Counted from the first letter of the stretch, positions 23,309 through 33,059 are shown. The stretch is DNA of 64,000 nucleotides from Streptomyces sp. DH12 (GCF_020873895.1 NZ_JAHWGT010000018.1:96376-160375); one strand, 5' to 3'. The notes: generated by a model not told the origin, from the sequence alone. Numbers and translations are program-made.

Positions 23309-24334
23309 ATGCGCATTGGCGTGCTCACCTCCGGCGGCGACTGCCCCGGTCTGAACGCGGTCATCCGTTCCGTCGTGCACCGCGCCGTCGTCGACCACGG
23401 CGACGAGGTCATCGGGTTCCACGACGGGTGGCGGGGCCTGCTGGAGGCCGACTACCGCAAGCTCGACCTCGACGCGGTGGGCGGCATCCTCGCCCAGGGC
23501 GGCACGATCCTCGGCTCCTCCCGGGTCCAGCCGGCGCACCTCGTGGACGGGGTGGAGCGGGCGAGGGGGCACGTCGCCGACCTCGGCCTCGACGCGATCA
23601 TCCCGATCGGCGGCGAGGGCACCCTGAAGGCCGCGAACCTGCTCTCCGAGGCGGGGCTGCCGATCGTCGGCGTGCCGAAGACGATCGACAACGACATCGC
23701 CTCGACGGACGTCACCTTCGGCTTCGACACGGCCGTCGGCGTGGCCACGGAGGCGCTGGACCGGCTGAAGACGACGGCGGAGTCGCACCAGCGCGTCCTC
23801 ATCGTCGAGGTGATGGGCCGGCACACCGGGTGGATCGCGCTGCACTCCGGCATGGCGGCCGGCGCGCACGCCATCGTCGTCCCGGAGCGGCCGTTCGACA
23901 TCGACGAGCTGACCGCCCGCGTCGGCGCCCGCTTCGCGGCCGGCAAGCGGTTCGCGATCGTCGTCGCCGCGGAGGGCGCCAAGCCGCGGGCCGGCTCCAT
24001 GGACTTCGACGAGGGCGGCAAGGACATCTACGGCCACGAGCGGTTCGCCGGCATCGCGCGGCAGCTGTCGATCGAGCTGGAGGGGCGCCTCGGCAAGGAG
24101 GCGCGCCCCGTCATCCTCGGCCACGTCCAGCGCGGCGGCACGCCCACCGCGTACGACCGCGTCCTCGCGACCCGCTTCGGCTGGCACGCGGTGGAGGCGG
24201 CGCACCGCGGGGAGTTCGGCATGCTGACCGCGCTGCGCGGCACGGACATCGTCATGGTGCCGCTCGCGGAGGCCGTCGAGACCCTCAAGACCGTCCCCAC
24301 CGAGCGGTACGCCGAGGCCGAGACCGTCCTCTGA
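23309..24334 (+). CDS. pfkA: 6-phosphofructokinase
   Basis: A 341-residue glycolytic kinase converting fructose 6-phosphate to fructose 1,6-bisphosphate. Family marks: MRIGVLTSGGDCPGLNAVIR at the N-terminus, PIGGEGTLKAANLL (about 96-109, phosphoryl-donor site), VPKTIDNDI with the catalytic Asp (about 125-133), EVMGRHTGWIAL (about 169-180) and HVQRGGTPTAYDR. The start at 23309 reads straight into the conserved MRIGVLTSGGD; longer in-frame starts exist upstream but are not conserved. Donor specificity (ATP or PPi) is not certain from sequence, though ATP is expected for Streptomyces. Confidence 0.95.
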   Translation: MRIGVLTSGGDCPGLNAVIRSVVHRAVVDHGDEVIGFHDGWRGLLEADYRKLDLDAVGGILAQGGTILGSSRVQPAHLVDGVERARGHVADLGLDAIIPIGGEGTLKAANLLSEAGLPIVGVPKTIDNDIASTDVTFGFDTAVGVATEALDRLKTTAESHQRVLIVEVMGRHTGWIALHSGMAAGAHAIVVPERPFDIDELTARVGARFAAGKRFAIVVAAEGAKPRAGSMDFDEGGKDIYGHERFAGIARQLSIELEGRLGKEARPVILGHVQRGGTPTAYDRVLATRFGWHAVEAAHRGEFGMLTALRGTDIVMVPLAEAVETLKTVPTERYAEAETVL

Positions 24335-24431
24335 CCCGGCCGGCCGGTGTCGCGGGACCCGTACGGTCCGGCGCCGCGGGCCGCTCTCCCGGCCGGGTCC
24401 GACCGGTCCGGGCCGCCGCCGCACCGGGAAG

Positions 24432-24463
24432 CCGCCCCCGGTCGCCGACGCGGCCGGGGGCGG
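24432..24463 (+). terminator. Hairpin terminator after pfkA
   Basis: CCGCCCCCGG (24432-24441) pairs with CCGGGGGCGG (24454-24463), followed by TTCT. A second, longer-range inverted repeat (GACCCGGCCGG at 24334-24344 with CCGGCCGGGTC at 24389-24399) lies between it and the pfkA stop. Confidence 0.65.
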
Positions 24464-24515
24464 TTCTAGTCTGGTGCCGCAAGCGGACAAGCCAGCACGA
24501 ACCAGGAGCCGCCGG

Positions 24516-25466
24516 ATGGATCACGGGCACGGCATGACGTCGGACCTGCCGCCGTTCACGCTGGAGCGGGGGCTCGCGTACTCGCCCGACACGTTCTTCC
24601 TGGTCGGCTGCGTGCTGGCACTGGCGCTGTACGGCTGGGGCGTGCTGCGGCTGCGGCGGCGCGGTGACTCCTGGCCCGTCGGCCGTATCGTCTTCTTCAC
24701 GCTCGGTGTGCTCTCCGTGGCGCTGGTGATGTGCACGGGGCTGAACGACTACGGCATGGTCATGTTCAGCGTGCACATGGTGCAGCACATGGTGATCAGC
24801 ATGCTGTCGCCGATCCTGCTGCTCCTCGGCGCCCCGGTGACGCTGGCCCTGCGGGCGCTGCCGGTCGCGGGCCGCGGCCGCGGGAAGGGGCCGCGCGAGC
24901 TGCTGCTCTGGCTGCTGCACAGCCGGTACATGCGGGTGATCACGCACCCCGCCTTCACCATCCCGCTCTTCATCGCGAGCCTGTACGCGCTGTACTTCAC
25001 GCCGGTCTTCGACTTCCTCATGGGGTCCACGGCCGGGCACATCGCGATGATGGTGCACTTCCTGGCGGTGGGCGTGGTCTTCTTCTGGCCGATCATGGGC
25101 GTGGACCCGGGCCCGCACCGGCCCGGATACGTCATGCGGATGCTGGAGCTCTTCGCGGGCATGCCCTTCCACGCCTTCTTCGGCATCGCGCTGATGATGG
25201 GCTCGGAGCCGATGGTCGGCACGTACGCGAACCCGCCGGCCTCGCTCGGCATCGACGCCCTGGCCGACCAGAACGCGGCCGGCGGCATCGCGTGGGCGTT
25301 CAGCGAGATCCCGTCGGTGGTGGTGCTCGTCGCGCTGCTGTACCAGTGGTACCGCTCCGAGCAGCGGGTGGCGAAGCGCGCCGACCGGGCCGCCGACCGG
25401 GACGGCGACAAGGAGCTCGTCGCGTACAACGCCTACCTCGCCTCGCTCCAGGCGCGCGGGCGGTAG
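24516..25466 (+). CDS. ctaG: CtaG-family cytochrome c oxidase assembly membrane protein
   Basis: A 316-residue multi-pass membrane protein of the caa3-type CtaG family. It begins MDHGHG, and hydrophobic helices alternate with conserved MVMFSVHMVQHMVISMLSP (about 85-103), HPAFTIPLF, MMVHFLAVGVVFFWPIMGVDP (about 177-197) and LFAGMPFHAFFGIALM. The His/Met-rich helices suggest copper handling during oxidase assembly. The start at 24516 follows AGGAGCCGCC. The tail is charged and cytoplasmic. A 51-residue membrane peptide gene follows. Confidence 0.9.
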   Translation: MDHGHGMTSDLPPFTLERGLAYSPDTFFLVGCVLALALYGWGVLRLRRRGDSWPVGRIVFFTLGVLSVALVMCTGLNDYGMVMFSVHMVQHMVISMLSPILLLLGAPVTLALRALPVAGRGRGKGPRELLLWLLHSRYMRVITHPAFTIPLFIASLYALYFTPVFDFLMGSTAGHIAMMVHFLAVGVVFFWPIMGVDPGPHRPGYVMRMLELFAGMPFHAFFGIALMMGSEPMVGTYANPPASLGIDALADQNAAGGIAWAFSEIPSVVVLVALLYQWYRSEQRVAKRADRAADRDGDKELVAYNAYLASLQARGR

Positions 25467-25525
25467 CGCGGGAGGCCCCTTCCGGGTGACCATGGCAGCA
25501 GGCCGGCGGCCGGGAGGAGGGCACC

Positions 25526-25681
25526 ATGTCAGCGACGAGGACCATGGGGACCATCACCGTGGGCGCCCTGGTGGTGATCACGGCGTACACGGTCGCGCTG
25601 GGCAGCAGCGGCTGGCTGTGGTTCGCCTGGATCGTGCTGGGGCTGGTGACGCTCGGGATGGTCGCGACCCGCGACGGCTGA
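25526..25681 (+). CDS. Small membrane protein (51 residues)
   Basis: The frame reads MSATRTMGTITVGALVVITA and continues through YTVALGSSGWLWFAWIVLGL to VTLGMVATRDG. Two hydrophobic helices (about 8-24 and 29-46) are joined by a short Gly/Ser turn. GGAGGAGG lies five bases before the ATG and third positions are strongly G/C. It is 59 bases downstream of ctaG, suggesting a link to respiration or the membrane. No function is assigned; short proteins of this type are frequent in Streptomyces. Confidence 0.7.
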   Translation: MSATRTMGTITVGALVVITAYTVALGSSGWLWFAWIVLGLVTLGMVATRDG

Positions 25682-25787
25682 GCGGGGGCCGGGGAAGGAT
25701 CTCCTCGAAATTCTCTCCGCGGGGCGGCAACCCATCCGGTGGCGGCGGCGACCACCGGGTGCACGTACCCCCCAGCAGAGGAATCAC

Positions 25788-26618
25788 ATGAGTTCGACCA
25801 CACAGCCGCGCGCCCGGCACCGCCGCACGCTCACCCGCCGCCGCGCGCTCGTCGGCGGGGCCGCCGCGCTCGGCCTGACCGGCGCCGCGCTCGCCGGGAC
25901 GGGTCTGCTGAGCCCCGCGGGCGCCGCCTCCTCCTGGCCCGCGCCGAAGGAGAACGCGCCCGTCACGAAGACGATCGAGTTCGGCGGCACGTACGACGGC
26001 AAGCTGAAGCGCTTCCACGGCAGCGGCGCGCTGGGCGACGGCGGCCAGGACGAGAACCAGAAGCCGCTGTTCACCCTCAAGGACGGCGCCATCCTCAAGA
26101 ACGTCGTGATCGGCGCCCCCGCCGGTGACGGCGTCCACTGCCTGGGCAGCTGCACGCTGCAGAACGTCTGGTGGGAGGACGTCGGCGAGGACGCCGCCTC
26201 CTTCAAGGGCAAGTCCGCCTCGGCGGTCTACCGGGTGGAGGGCGGCGGCGCCCGGAAGGCGTCCGACAAGGTCTTCCAGTTCAATGGCGCCGGCACCCTG
26301 CGGATCACCGGCTTCCAGGTCGCGGACTTCGGCAAGCTGGTGCGCAGCTGCGGCAACTGCTCCAAGCAGTACAAGCGGACCATCGTGATCGACGGCGTGG
26401 ACGCGACCGCCCCCGGCAAGCAGCTGGTGGGCATCAACTCCAACTACGGCGACACGGCCACCCTGCGCAACGTCCGCATCCACGGTGACAAGAGCCGCAA
26501 GCTCCAGCCGTGCGCGCACTACCAGGGCAACAGCAGCGGCAAGGAGCCGAAGCAGCTGGGCAAGGGCCCGGACGGCAGCTTCTGCCGGTACGCGGCGTCG
26601 GACGTCACCCACCGGTGA
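25788..26618 (+). CDS. Secreted pectate lyase, PL3-like
   Basis: A 276-residue exported protein. A twin-arginine leader (LTRRRALVGGAAALGLTGAA) ends near Ala-Ser at about 46. The mature part, with FGGTYDGKLKRFHG, LKDGAILKNVVIGAPAGDGVHCLGSCTLQNVWWEDVGEDAASFKG and the four-Cys pattern near RSCGNCSKQYKR, matches the parallel beta-helix of polysaccharide lyase family 3. The enzyme would cleave polygalacturonate by beta-elimination, requiring calcium, outside the cell. The upstream region has no obvious operator. A strong hairpin follows the gene. Confidence 0.9.
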   Translation: MSSTTQPRARHRRTLTRRRALVGGAAALGLTGAALAGTGLLSPAGAASSWPAPKENAPVTKTIEFGGTYDGKLKRFHGSGALGDGGQDENQKPLFTLKDGAILKNVVIGAPAGDGVHCLGSCTLQNVWWEDVGEDAASFKGKSASAVYRVEGGGARKASDKVFQFNGAGTLRITGFQVADFGKLVRSCGNCSKQYKRTIVIDGVDATAPGKQLVGINSNYGDTATLRNVRIHGDKSRKLQPCAHYQGNSSGKEPKQLGKGPDGSFCRYAASDVTHR

Positions 26619-26666
26619 CGTGACCCGCGCCCGAGCGGCGCGGGGAGCCACGCAGGCGAGCGACCC

Positions 26667-26700
26667 GGGGGGCCGCGGCGGAGATCCGCCGCGGCCCCCC
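26667..26700 (+). terminator. Perfect 16-bp-stem terminator after the pectate lyase gene
   Basis: GGGGGGCCGCGGCGGA (26667-26682) pairs perfectly with 26685-26700 around a GA dinucleotide. It starts 48 bases after the lyase stop. There is no U-tract. The region from here to 26849 also has a GTACGCGTAC palindrome (26756-26765) of unknown role. Confidence 0.75.
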
Positions 26701-26849
26701 GGCGTACGCGCCGGCCGGGCACTGGGCCGAACGGGGTGGTGCGGTCGGCGATTGAGTACGCGTACGGATGAGAGGAACCGGGCGTCCCGGGAAGATGCAC
26801 AGGAGGAGACCTTTCCGCCGCGGTCGTGGCCGCAGTAGGGAGCAGGACC

Positions 26850-27701
26850 GTGTTCTATTACGTGCTCAAGTACGTGCTCCTGGGACCGCTGCTGCGGCTG
26901 CTGTTCCGCCCGAGGACCGAGGGGCTGGAGCATGTGCCGGAGACGGGTGCGGCCATCGTGGCGGGCAACCACCTGTCGTTCTCGGACCACTTCCTGATGC
27001 CGGCGGTGCTGAAGCGCCGCATCACCTTCCTGGCGAAGCAGGAGTACTTCACCGGTCCGGGTCTGAAGGGGCGGCTGACCGCCGCGTTCTTCCGCAGCGC
27101 CGGGCAGATCCCGGTCGACCGTTCGGGCAAGGCGGCCGGGCAGGCGGCGATCCGGGAGGGCCTCGGGGTGCTCGACGGCGGTGAGCTGCTGGGCATCTAC
27201 CCGGAGGGCACCCGCTCGCACGACGGCCGGCTGTACAAGGGCAAGGTGGGCGTCGCGGTCATGGCCCTGAAGGCGGGCGTCCCGGTCGTGCCCTGCGCGA
27301 TGGTCGGCACGTTCGAGATCCAGCCGCCCGGCAAGGTCGTCCCGAGGATCCGGCGGGTGACGATCCGCTTCGGCGAGCCGCTGGACTTCTCGCGGTACGC
27401 GGGCATGGAGAACGACAGGACCGTCGTCCGCGCGGTGACGGACGAGATCATGTACCGGATCCTGGAGCTGTCGGGGCAGGAGTACGTGGACGACTACGCG
27501 GCGGACGTGAAGGCGGCGGCGCAGGAGCGGCCGGCGGGGCTCCTCGCCGGCCGCCGGCGCCCCGGCCCTGGCGCCGCGCAGGCCGGTCCCGGGGCGACGG
27601 CGGCCGGGGCGGGTTCGACGGCGGCCGGGGCGGGCGCGTCGGCGGTCGAGCCGGGGGCCGCCGCGGCCGGACCCGAGCCCTCGCGGGGGCAGGACGGCTG
27701 A
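26850..27701 (+). CDS. PlsC-family 1-acylglycerol-3-phosphate acyltransferase
   Basis: A 283-residue membrane-associated acyltransferase. Motif I is GNHLSFSDHFLMP (NHx4D at about 43-48), motif II QIPVDRSG, motif III YPEGTRSHDGRLYKGKVG (EGTRS at about 114-118) and motif IV VPVVPCAMVGT. A hydrophobic helix near the N-terminus anchors it. It would acylate lysophosphatidic acid in phospholipid synthesis. The last about 50 residues are a low-complexity Ala/Gly/Pro tail. A GTG at 26850 giving the N-terminus MFYYVLKYVLL was chosen; another GTG at 26826 is possible. It converges on ureD with two bases between. Confidence 0.88.
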   Translation: MFYYVLKYVLLGPLLRLLFRPRTEGLEHVPETGAAIVAGNHLSFSDHFLMPAVLKRRITFLAKQEYFTGPGLKGRLTAAFFRSAGQIPVDRSGKAAGQAAIREGLGVLDGGELLGIYPEGTRSHDGRLYKGKVGVAVMALKAGVPVVPCAMVGTFEIQPPGKVVPRIRRVTIRFGEPLDFSRYAGMENDRTVVRAVTDEIMYRILELSGQEYVDDYAADVKAAAQERPAGLLAGRRRPGPGAAQAGPGATAAGAGSTAAGAGASAVEPGAAAAGPEPSRGQDG

Positions 27702-27703
27702 CG

Positions 27704-28459
27704 CTACCCGCCGTCGCCGGCGGTGAGCTCGGCGAGGGCGTCGTCGAGGACGCGGCGCAGGGCGCGGGCGTCCGGGGCCAGGGCCGTGACCAGTGCGGCC
27801 GGGCCGGCCAGCGGGGTGAGGACGGCCGCCGTGTCCAGCTGCCGCGGCGCCACCGGTCCGGTCTCGAACGCCCCGTCCACGACGAGGAGCTGCCCCACCG
27901 CCCGGTGGCCCGCCAGGACGGCGGGGCCGTCCCAGCCGGCGGGCGCGCCGGGGCCGCAGGCGAGCTCCTGGTCGAGGAGGGGGCGCCCGGCCCGCCGCAC
28001 GGTGAGGCGGGTGACGAGGGTGCCCGGCTCCTCGTCGGTGCGGCCCAGCACCTGCTCCTCGCGCAGGACGAGGCGGGAGGTCGCGGCGAGGTCGACCGTC
28101 GTGCGCGTCCGCAGCGACGAACCCCTCGCGGCGATCAGCTGCTCGGGCAGCCAGTCCAGCCGGGCCCGCTCGCCGACGGCGAGGCGCACGTCGTAGTGGG
28201 CGGGGGCGCCGCTCGGACCGGGCAGCGACACGGTCGCCGCCGCCGCGTCGACGGTGAGCCGGGCGTCGTCGCCGGCGCGGACCTCCAGGGCCAGCCGGTC
28301 ACCGCCGAGGGGGGCGCTCATGGCGCCGACGACGGTGACGCGCGCGGCACCCGGCCGCCGGGCGCGGGTGCGGCGCACGGCGAGCGGGCCCTCGCTCTCC
28401 AGGACGGGGAGCGCCCCGCCCGCCGCGGCGACGATCCGCGCGGTGGCGCGGACGCTCAC
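27704..28459 (-). CDS. ureD: Urease accessory protein UreD
   Basis: A 251-residue UreD/UreH protein, part of the UreDFG complex that delivers nickel to apo-urease. Characteristic stretches are [39 protein letters not shown] (about 110-133) and [17 protein letters not shown]. Length fits the shorter actinobacterial form. Its start overlaps ureG by four bases, and it ends the urease operon. Confidence 0.93.
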   Translation of the reverse strand: MSVRATARIVAAAGGALPVLESEGPLAVRRTRARRPGAARVTVVGAMSAPLGGDRLALEVRAGDDARLTVDAAAATVSLPGPSGAPAHYDVRLAVGERARLDWLPEQLIAARGSSLRTRTTVDLAATSRLVLREEQVLGRTDEEPGTLVTRLTVRRAGRPLLDQELACGPGAPAGWDGPAVLAGHRAVGQLLVVDGAFETGPVAPRQLDTAAVLTPLAGPAALVTALAPDARALRRVLDDALAELTAGDGG

Positions 28460-29145
28460 GCGGCGGGGGCCGACGTCCAGGCGGCGAGCCGCTCCCGGAC
28501 CCAGTCGGCGACCGGGGCGACGCCGTCCTGCCCCTTCAGCGAGGTGAAGGCGACGGGCAGGTGGCCGCGCTGTGCCTTGGCCTCGCGGGCCATCCGGTCG
28601 AGGTCGGAGCCGACGTGGGGGGCGAGGTCGGTCTTGTTGATCACGAGGAGGTCGGCGGTGGTGACGCCGGGGCCGCCCTTGCGGGGGATGTCGTCGCCGC
28701 CCGCGACGTCGATGACGAAGACCTGCGCGTCGACGAGCCCTTTGGAGAAGGTCGCGGTGAGGTTGTCGCCGCCGGACTCGACCAGGATGAGGTCCAGGGG
28801 GCCGACGGCGTCCTCCAGGTCCTCGACGGCTTCGAGGTTGGCGGAGATGTCGTCGCGGATCGCGGTGTGCGGGCAGGCCCCGGTCTCCACGGCGGCGATC
28901 CGCTCGGGCGGCAACACCGCCTCGCGCAGCAGGAACTCCGCGTCCTCCCGGGTGTAGATGTCGTTGGTGACGACCGCCAGCGACAGCCGGTCGCGCAACT
29001 CGCGGCAGAGCGCGGCGACGGTCGCGGTCTTGCCCGAGCCGACGGGCCCGCCGAGCCCGATGCGCAGGGCGCGGCGGGTGCCGTCGCGGCGGTGGGCGTC
29101 GGCGCTGACGGCGGCGGGGCCGTCGTGGGTGTGGTCGAGGTGCAC
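28456..29145 (-). CDS. ureG: Urease accessory GTPase UreG
   Basis: A 229-residue GTPase driving nickel insertion into urease. The P-loop is [12 protein letters not shown] (about 30-41). The nickel-binding motif appears as [11 protein letters not shown] (Cys-Pro-His at about 91-93). [30 protein letters not shown] and the base-specificity motif NKTDLAP complete the family pattern. A His/Asp-containing head (HLDHTHDG) is short; no long His tail is present. The gene is between ureF (19-base gap) and ureD (four-base overlap). Confidence 0.96.
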   Translation of the reverse strand: MHLDHTHDGPAAVSADAHRRDGTRRALRIGLGGPVGSGKTATVAALCRELRDRLSLAVVTNDIYTREDAEFLLREAVLPPERIAAVETGACPHTAIRDDISANLEAVEDLEDAVGPLDLILVESGGDNLTATFSKGLVDAQVFVIDVAGGDDIPRKGGPGVTTADLLVINKTDLAPHVGSDLDRMAREAKAQRGHLPVAFTSLKGQDGVAPVADWVRERLAAWTSAPAA

Positions 29146-29164
29146 TTGGGGGCTCCGTTCAGAG

Positions 29165-29839
29165 TCACGAGGCGAAGAGGCGTACGGGCCAGGCCGCGTG
29201 CTGCTCCGCGGTGATGTCCAGCAGCGGCGCGGACGCGGCGGGCAGCGCGTCGGTGCCGCCCAGGGGCACGCGCTGGGCGGCCGCGGTGGCGCGGTCGGCC
29301 ACGCGGTCGGTGTCCGCGGCGAGCCGGGCGAGGACGGCGGTGGCGTGGAACGGGTCGAGGCCGAGCAGCCGCACGGCGGCGGTGACCGGCCCGCTGACCG
29401 TCTCGTACGCGGCGCAGTGCGCGGCGTCGCCGGGCCCGAGTCCGGCGGCGCGGGCGGTGGTGCCGAGGACGACGGGCTGGTGGGTGCCCCGGGGGAAGTC
29501 GCGCGCCAGCGCGTCGAGTTCGGGGCACGGCCAGGCGGCGCGCGCGGCGCGCAAAAACTGCCGTCCGAGCCGCCGCGCCGCCGTGCGCAGGGCCGGTGAC
29601 GGGGTGCGGGCGTCGGCCGCCGCGTCCAGCGCGGCGGTGTCGTGCCCGAGGGCGGCCGCGGCGGCGAGGCCGGCGGCGGTGAGGCCGGTGGTGTGCAGGC
29701 GGCCGCGGCAGAAGTGCTCCAGGTCGGCGGCGTCGCGCAGGCGGCCGGCCTTGACGGCGGCCTCGGCGCCGCCGGAGTGGGCGTGCCCGCCGGCGGGGAA
29801 CCGCCCGTCGGCCAGGACGAGGAGTGCGGATCGGCTCAT
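29165..29839 (-). CDS. ureF: Urease accessory protein UreF
   Basis: A 224-residue helical protein that bridges UreD and UreG in nickel delivery. The N-terminal [21 protein letters not shown] (split here as [13 protein letters not shown] and HAHSGGAE) is the UreF hallmark. [19 protein letters not shown] and the C-terminal [20 protein letters not shown] also fit. The ATG at 29839 lies 14 bases after the ureC stop, so ureC, ureF, ureG and ureD are contiguous. Confidence 0.92.
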   Translation of the reverse strand: MSRSALLVLADGRFPAGGHAHSGGAEAAVKAGRLRDAADLEHFCRGRLHTTGLTAAGLAAAAALGHDTAALDAAADARTPSPALRTAARRLGRQFLRAARAAWPCPELDALARDFPRGTHQPVVLGTTARAAGLGPGDAAHCAAYETVSGPVTAAVRLLGLDPFHATAVLARLAADTDRVADRATAAAQRVPLGGTDALPAASAPLLDITAEQHAAWPVRLFAS

Positions 29840-29853
29840 GGCGTACGTCCCGG

Positions 29854-31596
29854 TCAGAAGAGGAAGTAGCGTTGCGCCATGGGGAGTTCCGCGGCGGGGG
29901 CGGGTTCGACCGGGTCGCCGTCGATGGTGACGGTGAAGGTGTCGGGATCGACCTCGACGCGGGGCATGGTGGCGTTCTCGCGCATGTCCGCCTTGGTGAC
30001 GCCGCGGGTGCTGGTGATGGCGGCGAACCGCTTGCCGAGGCCGAGCCGGTCGGGCAGTCCGTCCTCCAGGGCGGCGGGCGCGACGAAGTTGACGGAGTTG
30101 GCGGCGGGCGCGCGGCCGTGGGCGCCGAACATGGGGCGGGGCAGGACGGGCTGGGGGGTGGGGACGGAGGCGTTGGCGTCTCCCATCTGGGCGTAGGCGA
30201 TCTGGCCGCCCTTGAGGACGAGCAGCGGCTTGACGCCGAAGAAGGCCGGCTCCCACAGGACGAGGTCGGCGAGCTTGCCCGTCTCGACGGAGCCGGTCTC
30301 GTGGTCGATGCCCTGGGCGACGGCCGGGTTGATCGTGTACTTGGCGACGTAGCGGCGGGCGCGGTGGTTGTCGGCGCGGCCGTCGCCGGGCAGGGCGCCG
30401 CGGCGCCGCTTCATGACGTGCGCGGTCTGCCAGGTGCGGGTGATCACCTCGCCGATGCGCCCCATGGCCTGGGAGTCGGACGAGATGATCGAGATGGCGC
30501 CGAGGTCGTGCAGGACGTCCTCGGCGGCGATGGTGGTCGGCCGGATGCGGGACTCGGCGAAGGCCAGGTCCTCGGGGACGGCCGGGTTGAGGTGGTGGCA
30601 GACCATCAGCATGTCGAGGTGCTCCTCGACGGTGTTGACGGTGTGCGGGCGGGTCGGGTTGGTGGAACTGGGCAGGACGTACGGCTCGGACACGACGGTG
30701 ATGATGTCCGGCGCGTGGCCGCCGCCCGCGCCCTCGGTGTGGTACGCGTGGACCGTGCGCCCGGCGATGGCGGCGAGGGTGTCGCCGACGAAGCCGGCCT
30801 CGTTGAGGGTGTCGGTGTGGATGGCCAGTTGGGCGCCGGTCTCCTCGCACACCTCCAGGCAGGCGTCGATGGCGGCGGGGGTGGCGCCCCAGTCCTCGTG
30901 GATCTTGAATCCGAGGGCTCCGCCACGCAGTTGGGAGTGGAGCGCCTCGCGGGAGAGCGTGTTGCCCTTGCCGAGGAGGCCGATGTTGACGGGGAAGCCG
31001 TCCAGGGCCTCCCACATGCGGGCGAGGTGCCAGGGGCCGGGGGTGACGGTGGTGGCCTTGCTGCCCTCGGCGGGTCCGGTGCCCCCGCCGACGAGGGTGG
31101 TGATCCCGGAGGCGAGGGCCTGGTGCACCAGGGTGGGCGAGATGAAGTGGACGTGCGCGTCGACGGCTCCGGCGGTGAGGATCCTGCCGTTGCCGGCGAT
31201 GATCTCCGTCTCGGGGCCGATGACCAGGTCGGGGTGGACGCCGTCCATGGTGTCGGGGTTGCCGGCCTTGCCGATGCCGGTGACGCGCCCGTCGCGGATG
31301 CCGACGTCGGCCTTGACGACGCCCCAGTGGTCGATGATCACGGCGCCGGTGATGACCGTGTCGGGCGCGCCCTCGGCTCGGGTGGCGCGGGACTGCCCCA
31401 TGGACTCGCGGATGACCTTGCCGCCGCCGAAGACGGCCTCGTCCCCGGCGCGGCCGGGGCCGCCGCAGCGGTCCTCCTCGATCTCGACGAGGAGGTCGGT
31501 GTCGGCGAGGCGGACGCGGTCGCCGGTGGTGGGGCCGTAGAGGTCGGCGTGGACGGCGCGGTCGAGGAGCAGGGGGCGGGGGCGGGGGTCAGCCAT
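29854..31596 (-). CDS. ureC: Urease alpha subunit
   Basis: A 580-residue catalytic subunit hydrolysing urea to ammonia and carbamate. Nickel ligands and catalytic residues are intact: AVDAHVHFI (two His), GFKIHEDWG (carbamylated Lys), [14 protein letters not shown], the MVCHHLNP flap His and SSDSQAMGR (Asp ligand). The start at 31596 has GGAGG nine bases upstream and overlaps ureB by eight bases; a GTG at 31605 is the alternative. Absence of ureE from the operon is usual for Streptomyces. Confidence 0.97.
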   Translation of the reverse strand: MADPRPRPLLLDRAVHADLYGPTTGDRVRLADTDLLVEIEEDRCGGPGRAGDEAVFGGGKVIRESMGQSRATRAEGAPDTVITGAVIIDHWGVVKADVGIRDGRVTGIGKAGNPDTMDGVHPDLVIGPETEIIAGNGRILTAGAVDAHVHFISPTLVHQALASGITTLVGGGTGPAEGSKATTVTPGPWHLARMWEALDGFPVNIGLLGKGNTLSREALHSQLRGGALGFKIHEDWGATPAAIDACLEVCEETGAQLAIHTDTLNEAGFVGDTLAAIAGRTVHAYHTEGAGGGHAPDIITVVSEPYVLPSSTNPTRPHTVNTVEEHLDMLMVCHHLNPAVPEDLAFAESRIRPTTIAAEDVLHDLGAISIISSDSQAMGRIGEVITRTWQTAHVMKRRRGALPGDGRADNHRARRYVAKYTINPAVAQGIDHETGSVETGKLADLVLWEPAFFGVKPLLVLKGGQIAYAQMGDANASVPTPQPVLPRPMFGAHGRAPAANSVNFVAPAALEDGLPDRLGLGKRFAAITSTRGVTKADMRENATMPRVEVDPDTFTVTIDGDPVEPAPAAELPMAQRYFLF

Positions 31597-31900
31597 CGAG
31601 GGCACCTCCGGTCGCGCCGCGCAGCCCGGGGACGATCCGGGCGCCGGCGAGGGGGACGAGGTCCACGTCGACCGGTACGCCCGGCTCGAACCGGACGGCG
31701 GTGCCGGCGGGGACGTGGAGCCGCAGGCCGTGCGCGGCGGCGCGGTCGAAGCGGAGTCCGGGGTTGGCCTCGGCGAAGTGGTAGTGGGAGCCCACCTGGA
31801 CCGGGCGGTCGGCGGCGTTCAGCACGGTGAGGCGGGTGACGGGTCGGCCCTCGTTGACGGCGACGGGCCCGTCCGCGTACAGGATCTCTCCGGGGATCAC
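31589..31900 (-). CDS. ureB: Urease beta subunit
   Basis: A 103-residue structural subunit. [20 protein letters not shown] opens the protein, and [23 protein letters not shown] (about 37-59) plus [12 protein letters not shown]-like [12 protein letters not shown] are highly conserved in UreB. It is separate from ureA, as in most bacteria, and overlaps ureC. Confidence 0.96.
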   Translation of the reverse strand: MIPGEILYADGPVAVNEGRPVTRLTVLNAADRPVQVGSHYHFAEANPGLRFDRAAAHGLRLHVPAGTAVRFEPGVPVDVDLVPLAGARIVPGLRGATGGALDG

Positions 31901-31909
31901 GGCGGCCCC

Positions 31910-32212
31910 TCAGACGATGGGGTCGTGGACGGTGACGAGCTTGGTGCCGTCCGGGAAGGTGGCCTCCACCTGCACGTCGGGGATCATCTCGGCGATGCCG
32001 TCCATGACGTCGTCGCGGCTGAGCACCTTCCGGCCGGACGCCATCAACTCGGTGACGGTACGGCCGTCCCGGGCGCCCTCCAGGACGTGCGCGGTGATCA
32101 GCGCGACGGCCTCGGGGTGGTTGAGCCGTACGCCGCGGGCCCGGCGCCTCTCGGCCACGTCGGCGGCCACGTGGAGGAGCAGGCGCTCCTGCTCATGGGG
32201 GGTCAGTCGCAC
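31910..32212 (-). CDS. ureA: Urease gamma subunit
   Basis: A 100-residue structural subunit. [44 protein letters not shown] and [20 protein letters not shown] are diagnostic. It is first in the operon ureABCFGD on the minus strand, with a nine-base gap to ureB. The 136 bases upstream (32213-32348) separate it from a tetR gene transcribed in the same direction; they hold the presumed urease promoter, but no convincing -35/-10 pair or nitrogen-regulator site was identified. Confidence 0.96.
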   Translation of the reverse strand: MRLTPHEQERLLLHVAADVAERRRARGVRLNHPEAVALITAHVLEGARDGRTVTELMASGRKVLSRDDVMDGIAEMIPDVQVEATFPDGTKLVTVHDPIV

Positions 32213-32348
32213 GGCTCCACCTCACAGTTCCCGCCCGGCGGCGTCCCGGGCGCAGCGGGACACTATCCGGCTTCAACACGCTGTTGACCTGCGGGCACGA
32301 CTGTGACAGGGATTTATTTCCATCTCTCGCAGAAGTCTTTCCGGCGCG

Positions 32349-32975
32349 TTAACCAGCCTTTTGCCGCCCCATGGACATCAGCCCGCGCAGGCCGTCCTGG
32401 AGCACGGAGACCGGGGCCGCGCCGAACAGGGCCTGCTGGGCAGCGAATCCCTGGGCCGCCGCGATCAGTGTGCGGGCGACGTGTTCGGCGGGCACGTCGC
32501 CGCGCATGAGCCCGGACGCCTGGTACGCCTCGACGACGCCGACCCACGCCTCGTGGACGCGGGAGTACCCCTGGCGCATGGTGGCGGAGAGCCGGTCGTT
32601 GCGGAGGGTCTCGGTCCACACCTGGATCATGAGGCGGGGCAGGCTCTCCTCGCCCTCGTAGGGCAGGCCGGAGCGTTCGGTGAGGACCTCCGTCATGACC
32701 CGGCCGACGAGGACGTCCGGCGGGGGCGGCGGGGTCTGCGCCGCGGCCGACTCGAAGGTGTCGCGGATCGCGTCGAGCACCTCGGTGACGATGGCCTCGA
32801 TGAGCTGTTCCTTGCCGCGGAAGTAGCGGTAGACGGCTCCGGCGGACAGGTCGACCTCGCGGAGCACGTCCTGCATCGACGTGGCGTGGAAGCCGTTGCG
32901 CGCGAAGCAGCGCGCGGCGCCGTTGAGGATCTGGCGGCGGCGGGCGTCGAGGTGTTCCTGGGATACGCGAGCCAT
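32349..32975 (-). CDS. TetR-family transcriptional regulator
   Basis: A 208-residue regulator. The HTH spans RRRQILNGAARCFARNGFHATSMQDVLREVDLSAGAVYRYFRGKEQLIEAI (about 12-62). The C-terminal domain is helical and includes MIQVWTETLRNDRLSATMRQGYSRV, typical of the subfamily controlling multidrug transporters. The start at 32975 reads MARVSQEHLDARR; a longer frame to 33011 overlaps the operator and is less likely. It is divergent from an ABC-2-like membrane protein gene, with two related operator sites between. Confidence 0.93.
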   Translation of the reverse strand: MARVSQEHLDARRRQILNGAARCFARNGFHATSMQDVLREVDLSAGAVYRYFRGKEQLIEAIVTEVLDAIRDTFESAAAQTPPPPPDVLVGRVMTEVLTERSGLPYEGEESLPRLMIQVWTETLRNDRLSATMRQGYSRVHEAWVGVVEAYQASGLMRGDVPAEHVARTLIAAAQGFAAQQALFGAAPVSVLQDGLRGLMSMGRQKAG

Positions 32976-32989
32976 GATCAAAAGGATAA

Positions 32990-33059
32990 AACGAACGTTC
33001 ATTCTTGACAAGGAGACCCGCGCGGCGCCAGATTGGGAACCCTAAAACGAACGATCCTT
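32990..33059. promoter_or_regulatory. Two related operator sites flanking a candidate promoter
   Basis: Site A is AACGAACGTTCATT (32990-33003), with the perfect palindrome GAACGTTC. Site B is AACGAACGATCCTT (33046-33059), identical to A at 11 of 14 positions. A perfect -35 TTGACA (33005-33010, plus strand) lies immediately after site A, so TetR bound there would shut off the membrane-protein gene. The -10 is not obvious; CAGATT near 33029 is a weak candidate. Confidence 0.75.

Noticed and set aside
29840-31015. Extension of the ureF frame through ureC
   Set aside because: The upstream part is Arg/His/Pro-rich shadow of ureC; ATG 29839 begins the conserved UreF N-terminus.
32213-32348. Urease promoter elements or nitrogen-regulator boxes
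   Set aside because: Weak matches such as TAGTGT on the minus strand lacked a proper -35; no GlnR-like a-site/b-site pair could be defended.
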